Positions 1 to 12,532 of a stretch of DNA of 64,000 nucleotides are shown in pieces. The position numbers were made by a program, and so were the translations under genes. The notes under the pieces were generated by a model that did no database searches, was not told the origin of the DNA, and saw nothing but the letters and a program-made list of their open reading frames with translations. This stretch comes from Lantana camara (lineage: Eukaryota > Streptophyta > Magnoliopsida > Lamiales > Verbenaceae), in the NCBI GenBank assembly GCA_037501455.1, contig CM074858.1, positions 96,444,001-96,508,000 on the forward strand, written 5' to 3'. The number at the start of each line of letters is the position of its first letter. The stretch's first letter is position 1.

Positions 1-376
1 AGAAAGATTATGAACCGGGAGTAGGGTTTTGCATACCAAAGCCATTTTCAAATCAAACGTATACTTATACTTATTCTTATTCAAAACATAACAAATTGAA
101 CATACTCGTATCGTATCGAAAGAGAAAGCTCCTATCCCGTTTCATAATCAGCATAACAGAACATATCTTATACCCGGCGAGTACGGGTTTCCAACCTTAC
201 TTCCATATCATATCATACGTATCAAAACTGAAAACAAACAGATATCATATAATAATCCAACCCCAACACCAAGGTAGTTCGGGGAGCAAACCCTCACTAC
301 TCATTACCAATACACACAGGGTAGCTAACCCACATCGTGCGTTCCCCGGTTATCCACCGAGGGCTCAAAGCACCAC

Positions 377-526
377 GTCTCCTCAACCTCCAAGAGTCAC
401 GCGTAAGTACTTCAAATCGAGACCGTGCACAGGCTTAATCCGACGGCCCAAGAGTCTCCTCAACCTCCAAGAGTCACGCGTAAGTACTTCAAATCGAGAC
501 CGTGCACAGGCTTAATCCGACGGCCC
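377..526. repeat. 77-bp direct tandem duplication
   Basis: The unit beginning GTCTCCTCAACC at 377 recurs at 454, an offset of 77 bp. About 72 bp of each copy are identical by eye, up to the GACGGCCC near 449 and 526. It lies inside the minus-strand gypsy LTR. Confidence 0.9.
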
Positions 527-1916
527 TTGCCTTCCTGGGCATCCTTACCCACGTCTCCGGGGTCCAACAAATCAGAACAGAGCATATCAGATCATAACTC
601 GCTACATATCATAACATAAAAGACTTACGTACCTTATCAGACATACCATACCTTGCAACTTAGCATATGCCATAAACGTACCTCTCCGTGCCATCCTAAT
701 CCGTAGCTAGCATGAAGACACACCGTTTGGAGTATAACCTCATTGCAAAACATTTCAAGCTTACATACGCTCGTATATATATAGTTCGAAAATCTTTAAT
801 CGTATGACAAATTCATAAGTATCGTATAAGCACATATCTATTATACGAATATAATAGAATAATCGCATGCAGGCTTGAAAACGAGCACAGAGGGTTGTAG
901 GTCGCTTTAACTAAAACAAAAATTCTAAAACCTCACCTTACACCGACGAGAACGAAAAACACGAGCCAAAAAGTCCCACCGAAACCTAAACAGTCGACAT
1001 ACACTCCCTGAAGAAACCCTGAACGACTAAGAACACAGAACACAAAACTCAAACTCAAATCACAACCACAAAGACGCATGACCATGCTCATGAATACAAA
1101 TGATGCAACATATAATCCACATTTATACAATCAAGTCATTCATAGCACATTACAATTCACTTTGCATATTAAGGGATGCATAACTTATAAGATTCATAAT
1201 ATCGATTACATAAAATAATTCAAGATATTATGAATTTAATTCCTATAATGCACTAGGTCTCGGGAAAATAAGCACGAATTGCATAATAATTTATATATAT
1301 ACATACACAATTGCATAAACCATAATATACTAACAATTAGCATACTTAAACAATTCATTCAAATTAAATATAACTTATCCTTTCATAATTTATTTCATAT
1401 GTTTCATATAATTTCATAATCAGTTTAGTTTCCAAAATTACACTAACACCCCTTAAATAAGAAATATTCTCAAGTAAATGGGCATAAAACGAGGCAAATA
1501 AATTCAATAAATCACGAATCAAGCTTTCATACATCATATCATATTTTCAAATATCATACAACTCATAATTCCATTTATCGTACATACATGATCGAATTTT
1601 ACAATTAAAACAATTAACGAAAATAAACACAATAACTTCAAAAATTCATAACAAATCAACGGGCATCCGATTTACGAACGAAAAGTGGCGTTGGACTCAC
1701 CACAACGAAACGGACCTACTGTCCGAAGGGCATCAAAACGCCCGCACCGGAGCTGGCCGAACAGCCACCGACAGCCGCCGGACCACCACCGATAGCCGCT
1801 AGAAAATTTCCCGTGAAAGGCGAATCGTACATCTCAGCATGCTCAACAAAAGCCCTAAACTAATTTCTGGAAATACGGAACCCACCGAATTTAGATAAGG
1901 AAAAACCGATTCAATT

Positions 1917-2822
1917 TAATAATTAGATCACGAAAGCCAGGAAACGAAATTAAATTCAAACCGTTCAACGAAAATAAAATCTGAGCATACCGCTGGAAAG
2001 GCCTCGTCGAATACTCCGAAAGCCCTAACTCAATTGCTAGAAAAAGTCATTGGAAAAATGGCCGACGTTGAGCCACAGCGTGCCGCCATGCGCCACCGCC
2101 AAACGGCCGAATTTCGAATCATGCGAACGGAGAAAGAAAGATCTCGCCATGCTGAACAACTTTCGTGAAGAGCCTGTCGCCAAAAGACAACTGGGAAAGG
2201 CCCCCGATGGCCGTCAAAGTTTCTGTCACCGCTGTCATGGCCAAAACCACCGTCTCCGCCGCGAATTGGGCCAATCTGATGCCGAAAATGGAACCAAGGG
2301 GTCAAAAAACATAGGAAACCACCCAAACTTCTCAGAAAAAGCCACCGAAAAGTGGTGGAACCGCCGCTTCACTGTTCACACGCCGCGGCGGCTTGACTTC
2401 AGGTGGTGCGTGCCCTGCCGTCCGGCATCCGATGGTCGCACCACCAATGTCGAAAGTTGAGCTGGACCATTCCGCTCCAAGCCTAGTCCTTTTTCGTCCA
2501 ATTCCACCGCCGTAGGCCACCACGAATCGCCAGTGAAGTTGGCAGTCGAAATCCCACCACCTGTAACTCGTCATAACTCCACCACTGGTCGTTGTCAGGT
2601 CATGATTTTGGTATCATCGTGTCGGGCTCGTCGGGCTGATCAATTTCGACTACTCATATTTTGAATTCTGTCGAGAAACGAATGAGTTACGGGCTTGTAT
2701 GTGTGTTAGCTGTGGGGTGTGTGTGTGTGAATGTAGTGAGAGGAGAGAGAGAGATCGCGGGAGAGGAGAGCAAAGGTATGACCCGGTCAACACGGATCCG
2801 GATATTTTATTCAGGGTCCTAA
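1917..2822. repeat. Flank segment duplicated at 22966-23871 (copy A)
   Basis: The 906 bp immediately left of the copia-1 5' LTR reappear without net length change at 22966-23871 (constant offset 21049), again directly before a full copia-1 LTR and again ending in CCTAA. The copies differ by several percent by eye, so the duplication is not recent. Confidence 0.9.
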
Positions 2823-4344
2823 TGTTGGGATTAATGCCCTGAAAATTCAATTATATTGTAAATATTTTGGATTAATAAAACTAAAATTAAAGCAAGTTAT
2901 GAGTATTTTACAAATTTAATAATTAATGACGTGTGATGGTATTTTTTATATGAAATGTGTTTCATAGGAAAAGACTTTAAATACCAGAAGTCATGTGTCA
3001 TTAAAGTTCTAGTCAGTATGATAAGAAGATGTTCTTATCAAGACTATAATGTGTTATATAAGATGATTAGTCTTTCGTCATAGGGAAATGGAGTTTCCAA
3101 TTATAACACATTGATGATTTTCAATGAGATTGGAAACATCGAACTGGACCACTGAGATCGTTCATTTTATACTGCTATCTAAAATGAATAAAATCTCGGA
3201 AGCATCAGACTCTTAATCCTGATAGTGTTTTTAGTTTAGGCATGTAGTGTTAATCACTGTGATGTACTCAGAAGTGAGGTCTCGGTAACGGGTGGCCAAA
3301 ATACTTTGTACCTTCGGTGATTGCATGAAATGTGCTAAAGAGAAATATTGATCGAGGAATCTGTAGCCTTGCTGGAAGGTTAAAGATATCCCTGAAATAG
3401 ATTTGCAAAAGTTCGAATTAAAACTTTGGCCAAAGTACTTCGTGTGTGCGTCACCGAAGTTGTATGTTGAATGTGTTTCACATACAGGGAATTTGAACTT
3501 AAAGGCGAATCAAGAAATTTCAGATTGAAAGTGAAAAATAAATGATAGTAGTATTGATTTATTTTTCATGGATATCTGTACAGAGGAGTAAAATGCAAAA
3601 TTATTCTAGATCGAGAAATTCGTGAATAATTTAATATTTTAGAGTTCAACAATATTTATTTAGTGGAATTAAATATTGTTAAACGGTAATCAATTATTGT
3701 CATGGGATGATAATAGATTGACCCGTTTGGAGCTAAGATTGATTAGTCCTGCAGGTCCCGAAAAAAAAATTTATTTTGGAGAAAATAAATTTTTTCAAAA
3801 AAAAAAAAAAAGTTTTTTGCTGATGTGGCAGAGGTGCTGACGTGGCAGGTGACGTGTCACGCCCCGTCAGCGGAGCGCCACCCCAAGTGGCACGCCGCGT
3901 GGACGGCCAGGATCGCGCCAAGTCGCGCGAGTCAACGGTCCGGATCAAGGGTTGGAACGGACCGGGTTGGAGTGTGGGTTCGGATACGGGTCGGTTAAGG
4001 TCGGCCAAGGTTTGACCGACCCGGACATGTGGACGAATGGAGATTCGCCATGTAGCAATCGGCCAGACCGCCTGAACCGATCTGAATAGTGAACCGCCGG
4101 TCGGACTGGACCGGTTCAGCCACGTGGCAGCTGCCTGTTGCTGCGTGCGTGCCACACGCGCCAAACACACAGCCGCCACATGGGCGGCGCGTGTGGGCGC
4201 GTGCGGGACCTGTTCGGCGCGTGCTCAACGCCGCCGTGCTCGTGGCGGCATGTTCTTCCACGTGGCATTCCCGTATTTGGCGGCCGACCTTGGAGTGCAC
4301 GGCAAATTCGGATTTTTTGACGAAAATATCCCTAATACCATGGC

Positions 4345-4351
4345 TATAAAT
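4345..4351 (+). promoter_or_regulatory. TATA box of copia-1 5' LTR
   Basis: CTATAAATGG lies in the GC-to-AT transition of the LTR. The equivalent CTATAAATAGG is at 25511 in the other complete LTR. Transcription would start about 30 bp downstream. Confidence 0.65.
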
Positions 4352-4437
4352 GGGGCTGCAATTCTTTGTTCAAAATTCAGAATTTTGGCAATTCATTTTC
4401 CAGCTTACAAAGCCATTCGGCTCTCTCTCCATAATAT

Positions 4438-4467
4438 TTAATTAATCCTTAATTAAGGATTAATTAA
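4438..4467. repeat. 30-bp perfect palindrome in copia-1 LTR
   Basis: A perfect AT-rich palindrome centred on CCTTAATTAAGG, repeated exactly at 25605-25634 in the second full LTR. A second near-palindrome (GTGGTTATATA / TATATAATCCAC) follows directly. Both lie about 90-160 bp downstream of the TATA box, so they would form hairpins in the 5' end of the transcript. Confidence 0.9.
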
Positions 4468-4934
4468 TTTCTTAATTAGGTGGTTATATAATTGATATAT
4501 AATCCACTTAATTAATAGAAAATAGGGATTTTTCAAGTTTTAGAAAAAAGGGTTTTTCTAGAAAAATATTTTCTCAAAGTATTTAGCGAAATACTGCTGG
4601 AGCCCACACTCCAATTTCTTAATCGGGGATATTGCGGGGAAGCTCTGCCTGTTTCACGAGGAAATATCGAGGTGCTGGAAAAGTACCATTGATAGCCAAT
4701 TTTGCAGTACGGTAATACCGTTATGCTGCCCAAATTAATATTTGCATATTGTGATTATATGCTAGATGATTTAAAATTATGTTATCGATGCCTGTATATA
4801 TTAGAGTTATGCTGCCCGATTTATTCCGCTGCTTTATTAAAATATTTTTGAAATATTTTGATAACGAGGTTATGGCGAAATTTTTTAATATTACGCTATA
4901 CCATCACTATGCTTCGGGCCCGCCACACCCAACA

Positions 4935-5475
4935 ACTGGTATCAGAGCGGGGCTCTGATTATATACTCGCATTGATAAAGCATAAGATGCATAATTTTAA
5001 ATCTGATACTGTGCACGTAAATTCTGTCTAAGGAGGCTGGGTTTGAAGCGGGACCGTTGTGACCCCTCCAGTGTTTCCTGGGAATTTGCGTAGAATGGTA
5101 ATTTTTTGGGAATTGATTTCAATAATCTTCCTGGTTAATTACCGAATCAGTAAATATGATTTAAATTATGTGATAATTTAAAACATATTTATTTAAGGGG
5201 CCATTAAAAAATTTTAAAGCGTGATAATTATGTGATAATTATTTGCAAGCATGATAATATGTGATATTATGTTGTTTCAATTATGCATGATTTATTTAAT
5301 GTGATTAGATAAATAATATTTAATAGAGATTAAATACGATGCATAATTGGATTAATATTTTTTGGCTTAAATTAATAAAGAGTTATTAAAGCCTTAGAAT
5401 ATTATTAGGATTATTTAATAATCCTAGTGGGAGCAAATTAATTAGATTAATTACTTCCAAAATTAATAAGACGCC
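4935..5475 (+). other. Copia-1 leader, first part
   Basis: Untranslated internal DNA between PBS and gag, AT-rich, without a credible ORF. It ends at ACGCC (5471-5475), the target duplication of gypsy-1, and resumes at 17891. Confidence 0.8.
4937..4952 (+). other. Copia-1 primer binding site (initiator Met tRNA type)
   Basis: TGGTATCAGAGCGGGG begins two bases after the LTR end. TGGTATCAGAGC is complementary to the 3' end of plant initiator methionine tRNA, the usual copia primer. Confidence 0.9.
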
Positions 5476-6321
5476 TGATGGGACCTAAAACTACGTTCGA
5501 ATCAGAGCCGTCCACGTGTCAACACCCGGCGATAGAGGAGCTGGACGCTCGCATTGATAGGCTCGCGGGTCACCCCAGCCTACACCCTCGCTTACTAGTA
5601 CAGGCCCATGAGCCTCGGCCAACCATTCCGGTAAAGGGTTCAAGCTGACGGGCTTGACGCTCACGTCCCGACCCTCAGGGTCACCCTTCACGGGGAAACA
5701 CCCACACGAGGGCCCATCCTTCATGCTCGGGATTTTGGCGCTCAAGGGTCGCCTGCCGTGGGGGGCCCTTCGTACACCCTCCGAGCGTCACCAGCGCTCG
5801 TGCATGATCCTACCCCACTGCTATGGATCCGAACCTTAGCAAAGACGACCTTGGGCCTTCCACTCACGCGACCCTCGCCAACAACCTCTGACACAAAGGT
5901 TGTGCGCACCTTGCACCTGACACGCCGCCTCCTTTTCAGAAACGTCACTCTCACACCCTCACCGGCTGCCACGTGTTAGGGCAACACAGGTTTGGGACCA
6001 CACGGTCAATTTACCTCTTTACCCTCACCCCTAACATATAAATAGGGGAGAATACATGCTTTCTCCCCCAAGTGATCTGACATACACCCACTACTGAACT
6101 GGCACCACTTTCCTCTATATCTTCATCTTCTCCAAAGCTTCATACATTTCACCCTTTCCGGCACCCTTGCTGCATGATTCCCTGGTGTTATCCTAGCTGG
6201 AAGAACCCACGCTCATTGGAAACCCAGTTCCTGAGGCTCCATGCCTGTGATGGTCTTTCCCTTTTCACATAAATATAGAAAGTGTTGTTGCATTTAGGAA
6301 ATTCAGATTCCAGCACCATCA
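5476..6321 (+). repeat. Gypsy-1 5' LTR
   Basis: Starts TGATGGGACC and ends CACCATCA, 846 bp, the same length as the 3' copy. TATA box at 6037. Rich in CGCTC/GAGCG motifs upstream of the TATA box. Confidence 0.95.
6037..6045 (+). promoter_or_regulatory. TATA box of gypsy-1 LTR
   Basis: TATAAATAGG in the context CTAACATATAAATAGGGGAG. The same context occurs in gypsy-2 (50069), which supports it as the sense promoter. Confidence 0.75.
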
Positions 6322-6325
6322 TTTT

Positions 6326-6343
6326 TGGCGCCGTCTGTGGGAA
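6326..6343 (+). other. Gypsy-1 primer binding site
   Basis: TGGCGCCGTCTGTGGGAA begins four bases after the LTR. The first nine bases match the complement of plant tRNA-Asp 3' end as I recall it. The identical motif follows the gypsy-2 LTR. Confidence 0.8.
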
Positions 6344-6420
6344 ATCCATCACCACCATCTTCATCATCATCAGTTTCTTCCCTAAAAGCTAGTTAAAAAG
6401 TGACACCAGCGACTCTCAAC

Positions 6421-9384
6421 ATGGTAAGTGCAACGAGGTCAGGAGCGGTAGGAAGCAAGGGTGCTCTTCCCACTGTCAGTGAAGAGAATGCAGGAAACAA
6501 CGCTCCCGCCCACGGCCGGAGATGGGGCCGGGAATACGGAAAGTGTCGCTGCAACTCTCCCCCTAGAGGAAACGAAGCAGGAGGATCTGGCTCCAATCCT
6601 CCTCCCCCAACTTTCACCCAAAACGTTCCAGCCTCTCATCCCGTCATGTACTCCATGGCCATGCCCCCGCCGGGATATGCCCATATGCAACCGGGAATGT
6701 TGCCCGGAATGGTACCCATGGTCTAGCCATATACAGTGGGGACATTAAATCTCCCTCTGTCGCTGCCTAGAGAAATACAAGGGGTGGAAATGCCCCAGGT
6801 TACAACCCAGCAACTCCAAGCGCTTTACGCACAATGTGAAGGGCAGGCGGTACAGAACGCCTGGGAGCACTTCACTGCCACCTATTTCCCCTCTTTGGCA
6901 GGTGCTCGGGCGGCTCCGCCCTTGGGAGGACTCCTGGCTCACCCGTTGACAATGGCACAAAACGCGCTGAGGGCCCAGCAACTTCCCCCACCACCGAATC
7001 AGGAAAATGGAGCCCCGCCAAGGATCCAGCAAGGGCAGCAACCAGCGGGTAATGAGAGGGCCCCTCAAAATGAGGGAGCTGGGAACAACGAAGAGGTCCA
7101 GTCGAGGGCCACAGAAAGGGCAAACCGCAGAAATGTCGGTGACCCTCAGCTTACGTAGTGTAAGATCAGCTTAAGGGGCTCCAGAATGTGGTGGAGCAGC
7201 TCTCTCGAGTAAGGTCTCAAGTCCCCCGTGAGGAGGGGGGGTGAGAGATCCAGGGCCAGAGACGCTCGCCGACCACGTAGCCCAATTTCTCGCCGCCGAA
7301 AGGAAGCCAGCTATGAGGATCCCGAGGACAGGGATTACATTATCGTGACGGGCGATTCCCCCCCCCCCCCCCCCAATCGAGGAGGTACTGATGACCCGTG
7401 CGGGGAAAGGTAAAATCCCCACGTCCGTCAACAGATATGATGGGACCACTGATCCAGCTGAGCATCTGGATCATTTTGTGCACCTGATGCATTTGTACGA
7501 TCATCCGAGCAACTATTGGGCCAAGGTGTTTGTCACTTCCCTCACTGGAATGGCTCAAGATTGGTACAAGAAACTTCCCCCGTGCTCAATCCGAGGATAC
7601 TATGATCAGACTGACGCCTTCATAAGCCACTTTAACTCCTTGAAGGCACCGGCCCCAGCTGTGACGGCTCTCTACAGCTTGGTCCAGGGGTCGAATGAGA
7701 CGCTCTGGTCCTTCATGGGAAGGTTCAACAAGGAAATCTTGTTGGTAGAGAAGCCCTCGATGGATTTCTTGAGGCACGTTCTTTTTGGAGCCATCAATAT
7801 GAAGCACTATGTCAGTAAAGAGTTCGTGGAGGAGGTGGCCAAGAAAAAGCCACGCTCGTTGATGGAGATCAGGGACATAGCTGATTCGTTCTTTACCCTC
7901 GAGGATATGTACATCGCGAGGGATCAGAAAATGGCAAACGCCCCTCGCCCCAGCAAAGCCCCCGAGGACAGAGGAGATTCTAACAGGGGCCGCCGTCGCA
8001 ACCCTATTCCCATTCGTCGTAATTCTACGCCTCCGCGTAAATTCGAGCGGATTCCCCTCCACCGCCCCATCGCCGAAGTATATTCCATGGCGGACAAAAA
8101 GCTGTTCAAGCGACCGCCCAAGCTGAGGGAGACTGAGGCTCAAAAGCGCTCAGGAAAGTACTGCGCTTTCCACAAGCAGAAGGGGCATGATACCAACGAG
8201 TGCCGCCAGCTTGAGAGTGAGATTCAGAGGTTTATTGCTGGGGGGCACCTCAAGGAGTTTGTGAGGGTGCTGGAAAGATACGATGAACACTGCGCTGAGG
8301 TAGAGGAAGGAGCCGTTCGCGCTCGCGCAGCCCTCGTCACTACCACACCGAATCAAGCGACCGCGGTAATGGAAAAGCTGCGGATGTCGAAAATCAACCT
8401 TTTGCAGTCATCCATATGATCGTCGGTGGACCTTCGGGGGGTGATTCTAATGCTTCCCTTCGCCGCCACATTCGGAGTTACGACCAACGTTCATCCCTGC
8501 CCAAGCCCGTGCTCTCTGTCGACAACTCTCCCCGCTCGAAAGAAGATGAAGTTGTAGGGTTTACGGAGAAAGATTTGGAACACATTGTAACACCCCATGG
8601 GGTCGGTGAAACCTCTGACTGTCCCATGATGGTTAGTTTAGACGTTCATAACCATGTTGTAAAGAGGGTTCTGGTTGATAGTGGAAGCTCTGTGAACGTT
8701 CTCCCGTACTCAACGTTTCAAAAAATGAACATAACGAATATTCCTCTCGAACCCCTCAGAACAGCCCTCGTTGGCTTTGGGGGTTCGGAGATTATCCCTC
8801 GCGGACAGATTCGCTTGGCCACCTCTTTCGGTCACGCCCCACAGCGAAAAACTTTGAGCATACTTTACACCGTCGTTGAGGTGGACCTCCCCTACAACAT
8901 CATCATTGGGCGCTCAGCCCTCGTGGATTTCAAAGCTATAATCTCCACTTATCATCAGAAAGTCAAGTTCCCCACTCCTGAGGGCACGGGCGAAGTTCTG
9001 TGCAATGTCAAAGAAGCTTGGGAATGTTACGTCCTTTCCTTTCGAAGCCATAAGCCCAAACAAACCATTCAAACGGGATCCACCAAAAAGTCGGTTGACT
9101 TCCCCGAATTGGACGAGGATGGTCCGGAACGCAAAAGGGCCAAGTTGTACAAAAAGAAGAATAAAAAGAAGACCCCCAGTGGAGTCCAGTGCCCGAAAGA
9201 CGGACCGCTTGGGGCCGTTGAAGGATCTTCCTCCGAGAACGAAGGAGATGGGCCCTCGGGTGAGGAAGGGGGCAGGCTTACTCGAAAAAAGAGGGCGCTC
9301 GCTCCAAGGCCTGAGGTTCGTATCGAGCCCGCCGAAAAGTTTATGACCATCGAGTTGGAGCCGGGGAACCCAGATTGGCTCTAA
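6421..9384 (+). pseudogene. Gypsy-1 gag-protease, broken
   Basis: Starts ATGGTAAGTGCAACG, equivalent to the gypsy-2 start. The capsid-type block (DRYDGTTDP-like region, then GMAQDWYKKLPP) lies at about 7430-7900. A CX2HX4HX4C zinc-knuckle variant (CAFHKQKGHDTNEC) is at about 8161-8202. The protease motif VDSGSSVNVLPYSTF is at about 8677. Against gypsy-2 it has a stop at 6724-6726, a stop at 7156-7158, a frameshifted stretch containing a run of 17 C (7358-7374), a frameshift between about 8290 and 8400, and a 14-bp deletion near 9374 that shifts the frame just before RT. It cannot make an intact polyprotein; gag would have assembled particles and protease would have cleaved the precursor. Confidence 0.93.
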
Positions 9385-9406
9385 CCTCGACGGTCCCTCC
9401 CAGGTT

Positions 9407-12400
9407 ATGATGATTGATTTTCTCCGGGAAAACCTCGATGTATTTGTTTGGAAAGCTTCTGATCTCACTGGGATAGATCCGAGCATCATAGTCCACAGGC
9501 TCAACGTGGACCCGACCTTCAAGCCAGTTAAACAGAAGAAAAGGGACGTCCACGGTTTCAGAAGGCGAGTCATTGAAGAAGAAGTAGGTAAACTTCTTGA
9601 CGCCCGGTACATTGAGGAAATTTTATATCCAGAATGACTATGCAACGTGGTGCTCGTCCCCAAAAGCGCCAACAAATGGCGAATGTGCAATGACTTTACG
9701 GACCTCAATAAGGCGTGCCCCAAAGACCCTTGTCCCCTACCGAGGATTGACCAATTGGTAGATTCGACCGCAGGATGCGAGCTCATGAGCATGATAGATG
9801 CTTTCCAGGGATACTATCAGATCTTTATGGCGCCCGAGGACCGCCCCAAGACCTCGTTCGTGGTGCACATAGGAGTTTACTGTTTCAAAGTCATGCCCTT
9901 CGGACTAAAAAATGCGGGAGCGACTTATCAGCGCCTCGTAAACAGAATGTTCGAGCACGAGATAGGAAAGTCTATGGAGGTGTATGTGGACGATATGATA
10001 GTCAAGAGCGAGCGTCAGGAATCCCATCTGGAGGATCTCAAACAAACTTTCAACATCCTACACCAGTATGGAATGAAATTGAACCCCTCCAAGTGCACAT
10101 TTAGCGTTCGGGGCAGTAAATTTCTGGGATACATGGTCAGTCAGCGGGGCATAGAGGCGAATCCGGAGAAGATTAAGGAAATCCTTGATATTCCCTTCCC
10201 TCGAAATGTGAGGGAAGTTCAAGTGTTAGTGGGAAAGATTATTTCATTGAACAGGTTCATCTCCCCCTCGGCGGACAGGAACCCACCCTTTTTCAAAATT
10301 TTGCGTAACGCTCGCAATTTTGCCTGGAACGAGGAATGTGAGAAAGCTTTGCAAGATATGAAGCTATACCTCGCGAGCGCACCACTGTTGACCAAGCCTT
10401 GCCCTGGAGAGAACTTGATTATTTACCTTTCAGTCTCGCGGAGGCTGCGAGCGCTGTCTTAGTGGCAGTCCGTGAGCGTAAACACATGCCGGTCTACTAT
10501 TTGAGCAAAACTTTGCAGGGTGCGGAGAAAAGATACATGGAAATAGAGAAATTCGCTTTCGCACTCGTCAATGCGTCCCGAAGGCTAAGGCCATATTTTT
10601 AGGCTCATTCTATCACAGTGCTCACAGACCAACCCCTCAAGCAAGTACTGTCCAAGCCAGATGTATTAGGAAGGTTAATCAAATGGTCCATTGAACTCAG
10701 CCAATTCGATATCACATTCGAGCCTCGTACGGCGATACAGGCTCAGGCAGTAGCAGACTTATTAGTGGAACGATTTAATTGGGATACCGAGGCCCCAGCG
10801 GAAGAGGGGTTATGGCTCCTTCACACAGATGGCTCCTCGACTTCGCAAGGGGGAGGAGCCGGGGTGACCCTCAGAGACCCTCACGGTTCAGAAGTGGATT
10901 ACGCTATTAAGTTGGCGTTCCAGGTTACCAACAACGAGGCTGAGTATGAGGCTCTAATCCAAGGGCTATGGATAGCCCTCCAGAATGGTGCCGCCCGCGT
11001 GACTGCTTATGTTGATTCCCAGCTGATCGCAAGCCAGATTGATGGCACTTATGAGGCTCGAGAAGCCACTATGGTGCAGTATTTAGCGAGGGCTAAGAAT
11101 GTGATCGCCAAGTTCAAAGAGTTCCATTTGTTGCAGGTCCCCCGAGCAGAAAACGAACGTGCTGACGCTCTTTCCAAGTTCGCTTCAACCCTCAACGACT
11201 CGTGCGACCGTTCAGTTACGTTCCTCAGGACAGAGAGACCACTGATTAGGGAGGCAGAACCCTCGAGCGAGGTGAGCATGATAGACCCCGCTGAACCTTG
11301 TTGGTTGGATGACATCGTTAAGTTTATCAGGGAGGGAACTTGTCCGAGCGATAAGGTGGAAGCTCGGAAGGTTAGGAGTAAAGCCCCTCGCTTTTCTCTT
11401 GATAGCGACGGTCGGCTATTCAAATGATCTTTTCAAGGTCCACCGTTGAGATGCCTGCGACCCTCGCAGGCTAAGGAAGTGTTGGAACATGTGCACGGCG
11501 GAAGTTGCGGGAATCATTCGGGAGGTCGAATATTGGCCAAGAAAGTCTTGAGGAGTGGGTTTTACTGGCCCTCGTTATTACAGGATGCCATCAGTTACTC
11601 CAAAAAGTGTCCTAAGTGGCAATTTCACTCTAACACACCCCAGTTGCCGGCGGCTCAGATGATCCCTACTGATGTTTCTTGGCTCTTCGATCAGTGGGGC
11701 ATCGACATTGTGGGACCCCTTCCAATAGCGGTCGGGCAAAAGAAATTTGTGATCCTCGCTGTGGATTATTTCACTAAGTGGGCTGAAGCTGAAGCGGTCG
11801 CCAAGATAACGTTCAAAGTTGTGAGAGATTTCATTTGGAAAAACATCATCTGCAGATATGGCATCCCGAGGGTACTTATATCAGACAATGGCTCCCAGTT
11901 TATCGCTGCTGACACACGGGAGTGGTGCTATGAACTGGGAATTGAGCAACGATTCACTTCCGTGGGCCACCCTCAAGCCAACGGTCAAGCTGAAGTGACT
12001 AACCGAACCATACTCCAGCACTTGAGAACGATGCTCGAGAGTAAGAAAGGGGAATGAGCCGAAGAACTTCAAGGTGCCCTATGGGCATATCGCACCACCC
12101 CCCCGAACGGCGACTGGGGAAACTCCTTACTCTCTGGTGTACGGCTCCGAGGCTATGATACCTGCGGAGATCGCTCAAGAATCCGCACGCGTTGCCTACT
12201 TCGAGCCTGCCACCAACGAAGCTAACCGAACATTCGAATTGGACTTATTAGACGAGAGGAGGAACTTAGCTTGGGCTCGCATCCACAAATACAAGGCAAC
12301 CGTAGTCCGCCAGTATAACAAGCGTGTCAAAGAAAGGACTTTCCAACTAGGGGACTTGGTCCTCAAAAAAGTTGAAGTTTCTAATCACGTGGGTAAGTTG

Positions 12401-12532
12401 GATCCCAATTGGGAAGGCCCTTTCAAAGTTGTCCAAGTACGAGCAAACAACACCTACTTGCTAGAGACTTTGCGAGGCGAGCGTCTCCCGAGACCCCGGA
12501 ACGCGTGCAACCTCAGAAGGTTCTGCGTGTAA
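9407..12532 (+). pseudogene. Gypsy-1 RT-RNase H-aRNase H-integrase, broken
   Basis: RT core from about 9647 (NDFTDLNKACPKD, YVDDMIV at about 9985), first RNase H about 10440-10650, second RNase H from about 10800 (LHTDGSS, NNEAEYEAL, DALSKF), integrase from about 11480 (GIDIVGPL, DNGSQF, NGQAEVTNR). Stops relative to gypsy-2 are at 9635-9637 (Trp to TGA), 10600-10602 (Gln to TAG), 11425-11427 (CGA to TGA) and 12055-12057 (Trp to TGA). Frameshifts lie near 10440 and in a C-run near 12105. One integrase zinc-finger cysteine reads Trp (CPKWQFH against CPKCQFH). No chromodomain is seen. The element could move only with proteins supplied in trans. Confidence 0.93.

Larger units (their letters stand above)
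1..2822 (-). repeat. Gypsy (Tekay/Del-like) LTR, left part
   Basis: This stretch has no coding capacity. Read on the minus strand it continues the LTR that starts at 26446 (TGTGACACCCC) and is interrupted by copia-1 at 2822/26102, where CCTAA is duplicated. The LTR therefore has at least about 3.16 kb in the window and runs off the left edge, so its end, its target duplication and any internal domain are not visible. It mixes AT-rich DNA (about 1130-1680) with GC-richer genic-looking DNA (1680-2600). The short ORFs in it look like chance. The Tekay/Del assignment rests on the terminal motif and general texture and is inference. Confidence 0.6.
2823..4934 (+). repeat. Copia-1 5' LTR
   Basis: Starts TGTTGGGATTAATGCCCTG and ends CCAACA two bases before the PBS, 2112 bp. 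Relative to the LTR at 23872 it lacks about 120 bp near 3757, after the shared GCAGGTCCC. It contains a TATA box (4345), a 30-bp palindrome (4438) and a second hairpin-forming stretch at about 4480-4510. Confidence 0.92.

Noticed and set aside
2030..2574. Overlapping ORFs on both strands in 2030-2574 and again in 23079-23623, seemingly a duplicated gene
   Set aside because: They are the same duplicated LTR flank. Frames are open on both strands because of GC-rich composition, no domain is recognisable, and the copies differ without codon-position bias that I can see.
3733..4441. Pro/Arg/Ala-rich ORFs in the copia-1 LTR
   Set aside because: Non-coding GC-rich LTR promoter region, open in several frames; equivalents at 25066-25608 have different lengths.
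5491..5979. ORFs within gypsy LTRs (also 17055-17536, 49678-50050, 61277-61649)
   Set aside because: Repeated only because LTRs are repeated; no start context or domain, and they overlap promoter DNA.
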